A DNA stretch of 64,000 bases from Bin80 sp026709335 (GTDB taxonomy: Bacteria; Bacteroidota; Rhodothermia; Rhodothermales; Bin80): assembly GCA_965200825.1 (NCBI GenBank), contig OZ241385.1, positions 2,108,001 through 2,172,000 on the forward strand, written 5' to 3'. The notes below the pieces were generated by a model, which ran no database searches, had not been told where the DNA came from, and saw nothing but the letters and a program-made list of their open reading frames with translations. Below are positions 47,846 to 57,160 of the stretch, in pieces (position 1 is the stretch's first letter; every line of letters starts with the position of its first letter). The position numbers and the translations under genes were made by a program.

Positions 47846-48077
47846 TGGCTTGGCTGCTCCTGTATATTACAAGAGATGCAATTTTCAGTGTGTTGTAGTG
47901 TGATCAAGCCGTTGGATACTGAATGCTGAAGCACGTGTACCGATCACCTATAACCCGCTTGACCAGGCCGGCTTGGTGTCTGGCTCTAGGGAAAGAAAAG
48001 GGGATTTGGTTTTTTGAGAAAATGATCGTATTACCGCTGTCGTTTCGGTGCCAAGGACGAGAGGCGCCGGAGATCAA

Positions 48078-48288
48078 CTCTAAATCAAACCGCCCGGAGG
48101 GGCAACATGATGAAAAAACTTATCACTGGGATCAGGCGCATAACCCTTATCGCCCTGCTCCACTGAGGGCAACAAGCATCTCTGTGAAGCGAAGCCCTGT
48201 GGCCACTAAAATTCACGCGCAGAGAATAATCCTGATTTTAGCTACCGCCCTTGCGTCCTGCCGGGGCAATAGCTCGGTGATATTCCAT
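48078..48288 (+). pseudogene. Truncated tandem copy of the peptide/propeller gene start
   Basis: Aligns with 45825-46210 but lacks about 180 bp of the peptide gene. It keeps the Shine-Dalgarno, the start 'MKKLITGIRRITLIALL' followed by a stop, then the propeller signal region ('HAQRIILILATALASCRGNS'), and diverges after 'SSVIFH'. Identity over retained parts is above 90 percent by eye, so the duplication is fairly recent. The sequence after 48288 is unrelated to the propeller. Confidence 0.75.
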
Positions 48289-48896
48289 GTCGCCCGTTCT
48301 GTTTTTCTATTGTCTGCGGTATTCGAGGGCTGGACCGCAAGCGCGATCCTCTCCGCTCCGATCACCGCGGTTGAGCACGCTGTGATACGCCCCTGCGAGG
48401 ATGATGTATGTGTCGAGGTGATCGTTTCTGAGGATAGTTAAACCGATGACATCGGTACTTTGGTTTGCATAGACGGCGGAGAAGATTCAGGTACGAATTC
48501 TATCAATCGAAAACAGCTTTCCCTGGACGAAACGATCGTCCTCGGGGTGTTCTCTGTTGTCTGATTCTGGCGCAGCGCGGCTGCCCCAGGGCCCGCTATG
48601 CTAGGGAACGTGCGCTGGCGCACATGCTTCCCCCACCTACACCCCCGCCAAAGTGCGCTCGATCCGGAGCGCGGGGCGGCGTCTGAACCGTTTGATGCGG
48701 CGGATCAACTACGGCGCGAAATTATACTCCGGGGCGAAGCGAGGCTACCACCAAGGGCGGATTCATACCAGCGAAGTTCAGGTCGAGGTCCATCACCTGG
48801 AAGCATTCCTGCACAAGCTGCGCCCGCCATGTCGGGCGCTCATACTGGCGCACCGATCGAGCCCTGCGACGAGAACGTCGCACCTATTGGGGGACG
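48289..48896. other. 608-bp stretch without a supported gene; GC-rich from about 48590
   Basis: The first half has no recognisable coding signal. From about 48590 base composition becomes clearly GC-rich, and overlapping open frames appear on both strands, as expected from composition alone. The frame that ends up in the MobC-like gene is open upstream to about 48845 ('YWRTDRALRRERRTYWGTV'), so that gene may begin before 48897. This is the left edge of a foreign mobilisation segment. Confidence 0.5.
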
Positions 48897-49175
48897 GTGC
48901 GCTGCACTCCGGAGGAGCATGCCGCCATACGAGAGAAGGCGCGGACTTCGGGGATGTCCGAAGTCCGCTTTATCCGTGCTGTCGTGTTTAGCTGGCCGAC
49001 GGGACGCGGAGATCATCAAGAGGCCGTGATGCAGCTTGCGCGGTTTGAGAACAATCTGCGGCAGTTGCGGAGGAAAATCACGGAACGGGTGCGGGAGCTC
49101 ACAAGCCGGAAGGAACCACGATCGGACGATGCACCAGAGCGGGAGATTTCAAGGCGGCCCTCGAGTACGTGTTAA
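48897..49175 (+). CDS. MobC-like mobilisation protein (possibly partial)
   Basis: 92 residues from a GTG at 48897, although the same frame is open further upstream. 'RCTPEEHAAIREKARTSGMS' followed by 'EVRFIRAVVF' is the ribbon-helix-helix-like start of relaxosome proteins of the MobC family, which help a relaxase open DNA at oriT. The central 'FENNLRQLRRKI' helix is also typical. The 3' end overlaps the relaxase frame, the normal MobC-relaxase arrangement. GC content is well above that of the surrounding genes, suggesting acquisition on a mobilisable plasmid or integrative element. Confidence 0.62.
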   Translation: MRCTPEEHAAIREKARTSGMSEVRFIRAVVFSWPTGRGDHQEAVMQLARFENNLRQLRRKITERVRELTSRKEPRSDDAPEREISRRPSSTC

Positions 49176-49516
49176 AAAACCCCGGGGCCGAGGTCCTGTT
49201 TGACAACAGCATGTGCGGGATTCATGATGTCCAGGGGGCGACGAACCTGATGCTGACGGGGGCCTCTCCCAGTCGGACCAAACAGGCGGTTTATCATCTT
49301 TCGGTGAGCTGGGACAAAAACGACGGCGCGACCGCCGCGCAGATGGAAATGGCCGCACAGCGCTTGCTGGACAAACTGAAGCTGCAGGAGCACCAGGCGC
49401 TCTGTGTGTGGCACACCAACGCGGAGCACCCTCACATCCACGTGATCGCGAACCGGGTCCACCCGGATCACGGGGAAATCGGATCTGACGGCAAGAAAAT
49501 CAACGATTTCTTACTG
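49112..49516 (+). pseudogene. N-terminal fragment of a MobA/VirD2-type relaxase
   Basis: About 135 residues of a relaxase nuclease domain: the start region 'FKAALEYVLKNPGAEVLFDN', the core 'AVYHLSVSWDKND' and the metal-binding HUH motif 'WHTNAEHPHIHVIANRV' (His triad), followed by 'GEIGSDGKKINDF'. The true start is upstream of the GTG at 49169, inside the MobC-like gene. The protein is cut off at about 49516, where the sequence switches abruptly to an HsdS fragment on the other strand. The catalytic Tyr would lie near the N-terminus and is not evident. It is non-functional as it stands. Confidence 0.75.
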
Positions 49517-50043
49517 CACCTCAAGGGATGGGACAGAAACCTTTATCTTCGCAAGATTTTTGCCCGAAATACGACGTACTTTAGTTCCGGTGATATATGG
49601 TTTTTTCGCTTTCTGAAATAACTCTGTTTCAAAAAAATAAGATATGTATTTCGGGTTAAGTGAGTGACGTAAAATGCATACATCAGTGCTGACGGCTATT
49701 TTTCCGTTACCAACCCAAGCAACCGCTTTCGCTACACCCGAATCATCTTCACTTGTTGTCGCGATTACAAGATCCCCTTTATTGGCTTTGCGTAAGCGAG
49801 TCGCTAATCCAGAATTTACAAAAGATATAATCTTACTGGCGTATACACCATAGTGTGTATGTATCTGACCGTAATGAATGCAACTGACACCCGATTCAGT
49901 AAAATCAGATTTTTGGATTCCATTACCTCGCACCAATTCACCAATAGCCAACCATTTGCACCTCCGTGCTTCCACCTCAACAGTCAACAATTGATCCCTA
50001 TAATACTCATACTGCTTACGCCGTGCCTCTAAGTTCTTAATTC
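49511..50043 (-). pseudogene. Type I restriction specificity subunit (HsdS) fragment
   Basis: About 175 residues of an HsdS: the central helical spacer 'LEARRKQYEYYRDQLLT', then a target-recognition domain ('IGELVRGNGIQKSDFTESGV', 'CIHYGQIHTHYGVYA', 'DLVIATTSEDDSGVAKAVAW') and the closing 'KIKVSVPSLEVQ'. The 5' side is cut by ISL3 copy 3 at 50043. The 3' side ends at the junction with the relaxase fragment, exactly at the usual 'PxLEVQ' position where more helix should follow. No hsdM or hsdR is nearby. A fusion codon run from the IS gives the frame a start, but a functional product is unlikely. Confidence 0.82.
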
Positions 50044-51331
50044 GGTTCTGTAGGGTTTTGTATGAAATGATTAAATTCAAGCTGAATCAAATATAGAAAT
50101 TTCATGACAAAGGAATTTATGAATGCGGTGATGCGGGACTCGTTAGGACTTGACTCCGAGTGGCAAGTTGACGAGGTCACCTTTAACCCGAAGGAGCGAC
50201 GAATTGATGTTTATCTTTCGCATTCGGGGCAGAACCTGATCTGTCCAGAGACGGGAGAACCCGGAGTATTTTATGACCGTCGCAGGGAGCGCGTATGGCG
50301 TCACTTGGACTGGTTTCAGAGCGTTTGTTATATTCATTGCAGACTTCCACGCGTGAAGTCTTCTGCGGGGATCAAAACGATGGAGATTCCCTGGACGGAT
50401 CCATCAAGTCATGCGACGCATTCGTTTGAGAGCTGGGCGATAGAGATCCTGCGGGTGAACAAGAATCAGACCAAAACGGCCGGGTTGATCCGCTGCTCAT
50501 TTGATCAGGTTCATGCGTTCATGCACCGGGGGGTTGAGCGCGGAATGAAGCGAAGGAAGCTGGAAGCAGTCGCTCATGTGAGCGTGGATGAGAAAGCCCT
50601 CCGGCGCGGGCATGTCTATGCAACGATCGTTTGTGATTCGACCCGTGGTGTGGTGCTTGATGTCGGGGAAGGTCGGACGAAAAAAGGCACGATCGCACTC
50701 TTAGAGCGCATTTTTGAAGACCTAAAAGAGAAAGTAGAGACGGTCTCCATCGATATGTGGAAAGCCTTCATTGGAGCGGTCAAAACCGTTTTTCCCGAGG
50801 CGGCCCTGATCCACGACCGGTTTCATTTGATCCAGTATCTCAATACAGCGCTGAACAAGGTTCGCCAGCGTGAAGTGAAAACCCATCCGGAAGAATTGAA
50901 GGGGAGCCGATTTGCACTGTTGAAGAACGAGAAGAATCGCACCAAAACGCAGGAAGAGATCTTCAAGATCATCCAGGAAGCCAACCTGGAAGTCAGTGTA
51001 GCCTGGCGATTGCGAGAAGACTTCAAAGCCCTCTTTAACAGCACCTCTTTCGCCGAAGCAAAGAAAGATTTTGATCTCTGGATCAAAAGCGTGGAAACCG
51101 CAGGGGTGAAAGAAGTCATCAAGATTGCAGAGATGTTCAGAGAACATTATGAGGGAGTCTGTAACGCGCTTTGCCATCCACAATCCAATGCGATCGCTGA
51201 ACGTATGAATGGGAAAATTCAAGAGATCAAAACCATCGGAAGAGGATACAGAAGGTTTGAAAACTTCAGAGTCGCAATTCTCTTCTTCTGCGGAGGTCTA
51301 GATCTCAAACCACACAAAGCCCAGTAGAACC
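50044..51331 (+). mobile_element. ISL3 family insertion sequence, copy 3 (1288 bp)
   Basis: Ends GGTTCTGTAGGGTTTTGTAT (50044) and CACAAAGCCCAGTAGAACC (to 51331). A perfect 8-bp target duplication CTTAATTC is present at 50036-50043 and 51332-51339. It is inserted in the HsdS remnant. Confidence 0.96.
50104..51327 (+). CDS. ISL3 family transposase (copy 3)
   Basis: A 407-residue intact DDE transposase, the same protein as copy 1 ('AEMFREHYEG' version). Only scattered synonymous differences from copy 2 are visible (for example GGT for GGG in 'GEGRTKK'). The near-identity of copies 1 to 3 against the diverged copy 4 shows recent spread from one source. Confidence 0.96.
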   Translation: MTKEFMNAVMRDSLGLDSEWQVDEVTFNPKERRIDVYLSHSGQNLICPETGEPGVFYDRRRERVWRHLDWFQSVCYIHCRLPRVKSSAGIKTMEIPWTDPSSHATHSFESWAIEILRVNKNQTKTAGLIRCSFDQVHAFMHRGVERGMKRRKLEAVAHVSVDEKALRRGHVYATIVCDSTRGVVLDVGEGRTKKGTIALLERIFEDLKEKVETVSIDMWKAFIGAVKTVFPEAALIHDRFHLIQYLNTALNKVRQREVKTHPEELKGSRFALLKNEKNRTKTQEEIFKIIQEANLEVSVAWRLREDFKALFNSTSFAEAKKDFDLWIKSVETAGVKEVIKIAEMFREHYEGVCNALCHPQSNAIAERMNGKIQEIKTIGRGYRRFENFRVAILFFCGGLDLKPHKAQ

Positions 51332-51807
51332 CTTAATTCTAATTACCTTTCAAGGATCTTCTCAGTCTCTGCATTGAGTACTTGAGTGCCTATGGATTCA
51401 CTGATTTCTCTCCCTCAACATGAGAGACAACCGCAATAGTGCAGTCACTCTCTACAGTCTCTTTGAGATCTATCAGTCGAGTAAAAAGTATGAAAGGTTT
51501 TAACAGAAACTTCAATTTTTTGGACATCATTGCACACAACGTATATATTGTTATATTCCTATCTGCTTGTAATGTAAATCCAAGCTATAGGATTTGGAGT
51601 GGCTAAACTTAGTGAATAGTTGGGGGTTGCATCAATTCCAGGAGTAGGTGCAACCCCCAAGAATTAGTGACCGACCATTATTGAAACCTGTAGTTACAGA
51701 AATCTATTAAACCACGCTTGACTTGCCCCGCATTAAAATCATAATACCTTCTGAATAATAGCTAAAGTCCAGTTCGGGGTATCTCAAATTCCTGACTAAT
51801 TTTCCTT
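51332..51807. other. 476-bp gap between ISL3 copy 3 and ispG
   Basis: No supported gene. The minus strand has a short frame (about 51480 to 51390; 'KETVESDCTIAVVSHVEG') that I cannot assign. A long hairpin lies at 51620-51660. The ispG promoter should be in the last 140 bp, but I cannot name its elements. Confidence 0.45.
51620..51660. terminator. Strong 12-bp hairpin upstream of ispG, role uncertain
   Basis: TTGGGGGTTGCA (51620-51631) pairs perfectly with TGCAACCCCCAA (51649-51660) around a 17-nt loop. No T-run follows on either strand, so a rho-independent terminator is not supported. It might instead be an RNA element, or a transcription barrier between the accessory region and ispG. Confidence 0.4.
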
Positions 51808-52893
51808 ATGAAACGACCCAGAAGAGATTCTCGTCCTGTCCAGGTCGGCACTGTCCAAGTTGGCGGGCATGCGCCGATTGCAGTTCAATCCATGACCGTA
51901 TCCAAAACCCACAAGGTTGGGGATACACTTCATGAGATCTCCCAGCTCGCAGAAGCTGGAGCAGACATAGTACGGGTTGCCGTACCACGCCCCGAAGATG
52001 CAGACGCACTCCCCGATATCGTACAAGGAGCACCAGTACCGATCGTGGCGGATATTCATTTTAATCATACTTATGCACTTAAGGCCATTGATGCCGGGAT
52101 TGCAAAAGTCAGGATCAATCCGGGGAACATCGGTAAAGAAGAGTGGGAGCGTGAAGTGCTTTTGGCCGCCAAGGAAGCCGGGATCCCGATTCGTATAGGA
52201 GTCAATAGCGGTTCTTTGGAACAGGATATTCTGGATAAATATGGGTATCCTCAACCAGAGGCGCTTTTGGAGAGCGCCCTGCGCCATGTTGAAATTTGTT
52301 CAAGACATGGATTTGAAGATATTGTGATCTCTGTGAAGCACTCCGATGTTTTCTTTATGATTCAAGCCTATCGACTCTTGGCAGAACGAACAGATTTCCC
52401 GCTGCACCTCGGAGTCACTGAATCCGGCTCGTTCAAGGTGGGCACAATCAAGAGTTCAATTGGAATTGGTTCACTTCTTGCCGATGGAATAGGAGATACC
52501 ATCCGTGTTTCTCTGGCTACCGATTCTGTGAAAGAGGTTGAGACTGCTCACAGTATTCTCAAATCGCTTCGTCTGGGACGACCAGGGGTAAATATCATCG
52601 CCTGCCCCACTTGTGGACGTTTGAATGGAGATCTCTTCACGATTGTTGAAGAGGTTGAAGAAGCTGTAAATGCCCGTAAATTTGACAAGGATGTAACGGT
52701 AGCATTGATGGGCTGCGCAGTGAATGGCCCAGGGGAAGCTCAAGGAGCTGATCTTGGCATTTCACTAGGACGCGGTCGGGCACATCTGTTCAAACAGGGC
52801 AAGGTGATCGGCACTATCCCCGAGGACAAAATAGTGGATACTGTTCTGGAGGAAATTGAAGCTTGGGAGCCTGAATCCGCTACGGAAAGCTAG
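51808..52893 (+). CDS. ispG: 4-hydroxy-3-methylbut-2-enyl diphosphate synthase (IspG/GcpE)
   Basis: 361 residues of the bacterial two-domain IspG. It reduces MEcPP to HMBPP in the MEP isoprenoid pathway using a [4Fe-4S] cluster. N-terminal TIM-barrel motifs: 'APIAVQSMTVSKTHKV', 'IVADIHFNHTYALKAID' and 'KVRINPGNIGKEEW'. The C-terminal cluster domain has 'IIACPTCGRLNGD' (two Cys) and 'ALMGCAVNGPGEAQGAD' (third Cys and the conserved Glu). The length matches the E. coli-type enzyme rather than the larger three-domain form common in many Bacteroidota, a mild taxonomic hint. It stands alone downstream of an IS-rich stretch. Confidence 0.97.
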   Translation: MKRPRRDSRPVQVGTVQVGGHAPIAVQSMTVSKTHKVGDTLHEISQLAEAGADIVRVAVPRPEDADALPDIVQGAPVPIVADIHFNHTYALKAIDAGIAKVRINPGNIGKEEWEREVLLAAKEAGIPIRIGVNSGSLEQDILDKYGYPQPEALLESALRHVEICSRHGFEDIVISVKHSDVFFMIQAYRLLAERTDFPLHLGVTESGSFKVGTIKSSIGIGSLLADGIGDTIRVSLATDSVKEVETAHSILKSLRLGRPGVNIIACPTCGRLNGDLFTIVEEVEEAVNARKFDKDVTVALMGCAVNGPGEAQGADLGISLGRGRAHLFKQGKVIGTIPEDKIVDTVLEEIEAWEPESATES

Positions 52894-53008
52894 GTATACG
52901 GCGATGAATTACAATCATCCCCGGTGGTAACTCTGTGTTGTAAATCACCTCAAGCCCAACCTCGTTAGCCTATCACTAACTCAGATCCGTTGCTTTTCGG
53001 TATCACCC

Positions 53009-53107
53009 GAGGTTTTTGCAAAACCTCTGTTTTCAGACAGAAAAGAGTCTCTCAGGTGCTTTCAGGGCAATGTTTATGCTCAATTTCGGGGGGTTTGCAA
53101 GAGATTC
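53009..53107. repeat. MITE copy B (99 bp) with 4-bp target duplication
   Basis: The left end GAGGTTTTTGCAAAACCTCT and right end (complement GAATCTCTTGCAAACCCCCC) resemble the IS5-like inverted repeats. The interior matches MITE copy A. The flanks ACCC (53005-53008) and ACCC (53108-53111) form an exact 4-bp duplication, the same length as for the IS5-like element. It has no coding capacity. Confidence 0.85.
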
Positions 53108-53179
53108 ACCCTATACCGAATATCAGAGATGTCTTCTCGCTGAAGCAGCCACATTCATTCGGCCTGACTTCGACTAACG

Positions 53180-53818
53180 TTAATAACTCGCTTGATTCGG
53201 CTTAAAGGGGAGTTGTCCACGCCAATACTGAATCAATATAAATCCTGCTGCCATCCCGCCTAAATGCGCCAGATGAGCAACTCCAGGTTGAAGGCCTGTT
53301 CCTGCATAAATAAGCTCTAAGACGCCATAACCGATGACAAAATATTTGGCCTTGATCGGGATCGGTGGAAAAATGAGCATGATGCGCTGCTCTGGGAACA
53401 GCATGCCGAATGCCAAAAGAATTCCGAATACTCCCCCTGAGGCTCCAACAGTTGGCCACATCCCTCCTGAAAAATAGGTGGTTGCAAGTTGCACAAATCC
53501 GGCACCTACCACACAGGCACCATAATAAATCAGGAAGCGTCTGGATCCCCATGTATTTTCAATCTGCATGCCAAACATCCAGAGTGCAAACATGTTAAAA
53601 AAGATATGCCCAAAACCTCCATGCAAAAAGCTGTATGACACAAGTTGATGAATCTGAAATCCATTTGCAAGCGGCCACAGGGCAAACCACATCATCAGTT
53701 GTCTCTCCGCCAATATCTGACCTAGAAAAACCAATACATTAATGATCAATAGATTTTTGATCACCGGAGGAAATGCACCAAATCCCCCCAAACCACCGCC
53801 GTATGAGTAATAGGACAT
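53180..53818 (-). CDS. Rhomboid family intramembrane serine protease
   Basis: 212 residues with about six membrane helices. A Gly/Tyr-rich N-terminus ('YSYGGGLGGFG') precedes the first helix. The oxyanion-side 'HGGFGHIFFNMFALWMFG' (His and Asn), the catalytic Ser in 'GASGGVFGILLAFG' (GxSG), and the catalytic His in 'HLAHLGGMAAGFIL' are all present. It cleaves membrane-protein substrates within or beside the bilayer. The gene stands alone between ispG and PBP1A; its substrate is unknown. Confidence 0.95.
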   Translation of the reverse strand: MSYYSYGGGLGGFGAFPPVIKNLLIINVLVFLGQILAERQLMMWFALWPLANGFQIHQLVSYSFLHGGFGHIFFNMFALWMFGMQIENTWGSRRFLIYYGACVVGAGFVQLATTYFSGGMWPTVGASGGVFGILLAFGMLFPEQRIMLIFPPIPIKAKYFVIGYGVLELIYAGTGLQPGVAHLAHLGGMAAGFILIQYWRGQLPFKPNQASY

Positions 53819-54117
53819 TCTTAATAACTTACCATCACTAGGTTATAGTCTCCAACATCAATTTTGGTTGCGTGGATCCTGACTTGAACCTGGGAAATAT
53901 CCATGAAGAAGCCTGAATTACCTCATTACCATGACCACCAATCTATAATCTATACGAGGATACTCGAAACTATCGTTTAAAATTATGAAGTGCCCGCGAT
54001 ACTTGCCACCGATCATAAATGAGTGCCGCGGCAGATTTCCGACACATAATTGAAAAGCTTATCTTCTCCAGAGTGGGCTGACCCATTCTAATTCACATCA
54101 GACTCAGAGGCTTTCCA

Positions 54118-56376
54118 TTGATTGCAAACTACAGAAACTTCCTGCTTCTCGTCTTTCGCAAACCAGATGCTGCACGTGCTGCATTTATATTGAGCATTCC
54201 GGTTACCCTGTTAATGCTCGGAGGCCTTACTTTGTTGGGGTATATGCTGCTTCTCTCACAGGACACCCCTTCTTTACGGGAAATCGAAAACCCTGAATGG
54301 TCCTATGCCAGTGTAGCATATACTGCAGATGGTGTGGAGCTGGCACGCTATGGTCGTCAAAACCGTACCTGGATCCCTTACGATTCCATTTCGATTCACA
54401 CACGAAATGCATTGATTGCAACCGAAGATCATCGGTTTTACGATCACTGGGGGGTCAATCTGTTTCGAATGACTTCTGCCGCAAGCCAAACCATACTTGG
54501 TAAACTTGGGCTTCCTTTTGATCGACAGGGAGGCTCAACACTCACACAACAGTTGGCACGTAATATCTACAATAAACAAATTGGATTTGAAGTCAGCATA
54601 GAGCGAAAATTAAAGGAGGCGGTGACGGCAGTCCGTCTAGAGCAACTTTATGCCAAAGATGAAATTGCCGAAATGTATCTGAATACTGTTTCATTCCTAT
54701 ATAATGCCTACGGAATTGAAGCTGCCGCTCGGACCTATTTTGATAAATCGGCATCCGATTTGGATTTGCTTGAAAGTGCGACGTTGGTCGGACTCCTTAA
54801 AGGGCCTTATCGTTATGACCCTCAACGGAACCCGGAGCGCTCCAAGATCCGGCGAAATACGGTCATGCAACGGATGATATCCCAAGGATGGCTGGACAAA
54901 GAAACTTACGAGGCAGTCAAAGATATTCCGACTGAAACCAAACTCCGAACCGCAGATGTGACACAAAGCGTTGCACCATACTTCGCAGAGCAAGTCCGGC
55001 GCTGGGTGACAAAATGGGGCCAGGAAAATAACATAGACATATATGGTACTGCCTTGAGAATTGAAACCACTCTCGATTCCAGGCTACAATCTGCCGCTCA
55101 AGATGCAGTCTCAACCACTCTGGACGGTTTGCAGGCAGTCGTGAATTGTGAGTGGAGTGCCCGTAGCAGCCCACGGTTGCAGTTTGGAGCCGACATTTCC
55201 AAGTATCAAAATGACCCATGCCACACGGATCCCAACAATCACTGGGCATGGTTTTGGGAACGAAACTCGACTCTCCTGAATAGTTACATCAGAGAATCTG
55301 CCAGATATCGAAGCCTTCGCAATGACGGCAAAAGTGATGAGGATACATTTGACGAATTACTAAACAATTCTACATTTATTGATTCGCTCAAAACTGCAAA
55401 AAGTCGCGTAGAAAATGGCTTTGTCGCAATGGATCCTTCAAACGGTCACGTCAAGGCATGGGTCGGCGGACGTGATCTTTCGATCGATTGGTATGATCAT
55501 GTGGGCGTCGCCAAACGACAACCTGGTTCAATCTTCAAACCATTCACATATGCATGGGCCGTAGATAGCGATTATTCTCCAGAGTCCGTGTACATTGATT
55601 CTGTTTTTCAATACAAGGATGAGGTTACCGGGACAATTTGGAGCCCTCAGAATTTTGGAGATATCTCTTCTGGAGAACAGATGACCATGCGAGAAGGACT
55701 AGCTCGTTCATTGAATACAGTCACTGCACAAATTATTCATGACATCAACCCGCGGAATGTAGCTGATTTTGCAAACCTAATGGGAATCAAGAGTGACTTG
55801 GATCCGGTTCCCTCTCTCGCACTTGGAACGAGCGACGTCACCCTCCTCGAGGCTGTAAATGCATACAGTACATTTGCCAATCGAGGAATCCAGACAGACC
55901 CGGTCATGGTGACTCGAATTGTCAGTGAGACTGGTCAAATACTCTACCAATACCAACCCAAACAAAAAGAAGTCCTTTCAGAGGAGACTGCTTCTGTTGT
56001 TATAGACATGCTCAGGGATGTGATTAATATGTCATATGGAACCGGAATCCGTATCCGAAATGGTTACGGCCTATATGGATACGATTTTGCCGGGAAAACT
56101 GGTACTACACAAAGAGGAGCTGATGGCTGGTTTATCCTCATGCACCCTGAACTCGTTACCGGGGCATGGGTGGGATTTAATGACCGGCGAATGAGTTTTC
56201 GATCTTCATATTGGGGACAGGGAGCCCATAATGCCCTGTTTGTTGTAGGAGGATTCCTTGCAGATCTGAAAGAGGATGAAAATCTGATGATCAGCATAGA
56301 TCAAACCTTCCCGCCGCCACCTTATTCAAACCGTACCAACCTAAATACGGATCCTGAAAATCGTGTGAAGTGGTGA
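54118..56376 (+). CDS. mrcA: Penicillin-binding protein 1A (bifunctional transglycosylase/transpeptidase)
   Basis: 752 residues starting at a TTG (54118) with AGAGG about 8 bp upstream; the frame gives a proper N-terminal anchor helix ('ILSIPVTLLMLGGLTLLGYM'). The GT51 domain has 'IATEDHRFYDHWG' (catalytic Glu), 'RQGGSTLTQQLARN' and 'IAEMYLNTVSFLYNAYGIE'. The transpeptidase domain has the acylated Ser in 'RQPGSIFKPFTYAW' (SxxK), 'ARSLNTVTAQ' (SxN) and 'FAGKTGTTQ' (KTG). An inserted segment of about 80 residues between the domains (about 335-430) is charged and differs from E. coli PBP1A. It polymerises and cross-links peptidoglycan. The 299-bp region upstream (53819-54117) shows nothing else. 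Confidence 0.96.
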   Translation: MIANYRNFLLLVFRKPDAARAAFILSIPVTLLMLGGLTLLGYMLLLSQDTPSLREIENPEWSYASVAYTADGVELARYGRQNRTWIPYDSISIHTRNALIATEDHRFYDHWGVNLFRMTSAASQTILGKLGLPFDRQGGSTLTQQLARNIYNKQIGFEVSIERKLKEAVTAVRLEQLYAKDEIAEMYLNTVSFLYNAYGIEAAARTYFDKSASDLDLLESATLVGLLKGPYRYDPQRNPERSKIRRNTVMQRMISQGWLDKETYEAVKDIPTETKLRTADVTQSVAPYFAEQVRRWVTKWGQENNIDIYGTALRIETTLDSRLQSAAQDAVSTTLDGLQAVVNCEWSARSSPRLQFGADISKYQNDPCHTDPNNHWAWFWERNSTLLNSYIRESARYRSLRNDGKSDEDTFDELLNNSTFIDSLKTAKSRVENGFVAMDPSNGHVKAWVGGRDLSIDWYDHVGVAKRQPGSIFKPFTYAWAVDSDYSPESVYIDSVFQYKDEVTGTIWSPQNFGDISSGEQMTMREGLARSLNTVTAQIIHDINPRNVADFANLMGIKSDLDPVPSLALGTSDVTLLEAVNAYSTFANRGIQTDPVMVTRIVSETGQILYQYQPKQKEVLSEETASVVIDMLRDVINMSYGTGIRIRNGYGLYGYDFAGKTGTTQRGADGWFILMHPELVTGAWVGFNDRRMSFRSSYWGQGAHNALFVVGGFLADLKEDENLMISIDQTFPPPPYSNRTNLNTDPENRVKW

Positions 56377-56756
56377 CCGGGCTTCCAACCGTTTCTCCAT
56401 TTCTTGCCAGACTGGGCAACGCAGGTAGTAAAGACATACGAAATCAGGCTCTTCAATTTTATGAGTGGGCAGACTGTCCCTAGAATCCCTTTGGATAGAG
56501 ATCTGGCCCTCCAAGATAGAAGTAGATTGCATCGGCAAATTATTCTTTATTCCGAAATCCTTGTGCACGAACTTTGACAGGTCTGATCCGACTGTATATT
56601 GAGAGGCTTCTACCCTATACGTTTTACCGGTTAGTCTGATGCTCCAATTCTACGCTTTAAGCCGAATAGGTTTTTCACCTACCTTTCCCTAACACACTCG
56701 CCACGGTATCTGCTTATCGACACAAATATGTTCGATTGTTCGCTCCTGTTTTCTGC
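56377..56756. other. 380-bp spacer after PBP1A, nothing recognised
   Basis: This holds only short unsupported frames. Around 56595-56650 there is AT-rich sequence that could include a promoter for the adjoining leader repeat. It marks the boundary between core genes and the second accessory zone. Confidence 0.4.
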
Positions 56757-57052
56757 ATAAAATCCCTCGCTTTACAGCACGCTTCAGGATATCGGAGGCC
56801 AGCGTTCAACTCATACGGATCATACGGAGTTACTGAATATCATTGAAATATTGATCGAGTCTCCTGCAAACAATCAATCTCCTTGGCCTCAAAACTTTCT
56901 ATCAACCTGCTAGACAGGGTATGGCACGAATATTGCTTCCATATCAACAGACTAATAAGGGATTCCTTGACAGACGAACTGGCTGTGTTACAGAAAACAC
57001 TCTTGAACATTCAATTCCAGTCCGAAGCTCTTACCCACTCAGATAATGGAAA
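56757..57052. repeat. Leader repeat, second copy (matches 45424-45709)
   Basis: About 300 bp aligned with the leader in front of the intact peptide/propeller operon, interrupted by small indels; roughly 80 percent identity by eye. It precedes a decayed propeller gene on the same strand, so the association leader-then-propeller is conserved even where the gene has decayed. Confidence 0.7.
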
Positions 57053-57160
57053 TCCCTATACACTTAATTGTCAGTTACGGATGACGGCGAGATGCTGGCT
57101 GTATCAGTATTAGATCAAAATACACAAGTTCAATGTTCCGACAGCGAAATTCCATATATA

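Noticed and set aside
48653..48991. 112-codon frame overlapping the MobC-like region
   Set aside because: Overlapping open frames are expected in the GC-rich segment. The MobC frame has family-like sequence whereas this one does not.
53860..53920. Segment 'GACTTGAACCTGGGA' resembling an antisense tRNA T-arm
   Set aside because: No acceptor stem, anticodon arm or correct spacing could be drawn around it, so no tRNA is called.
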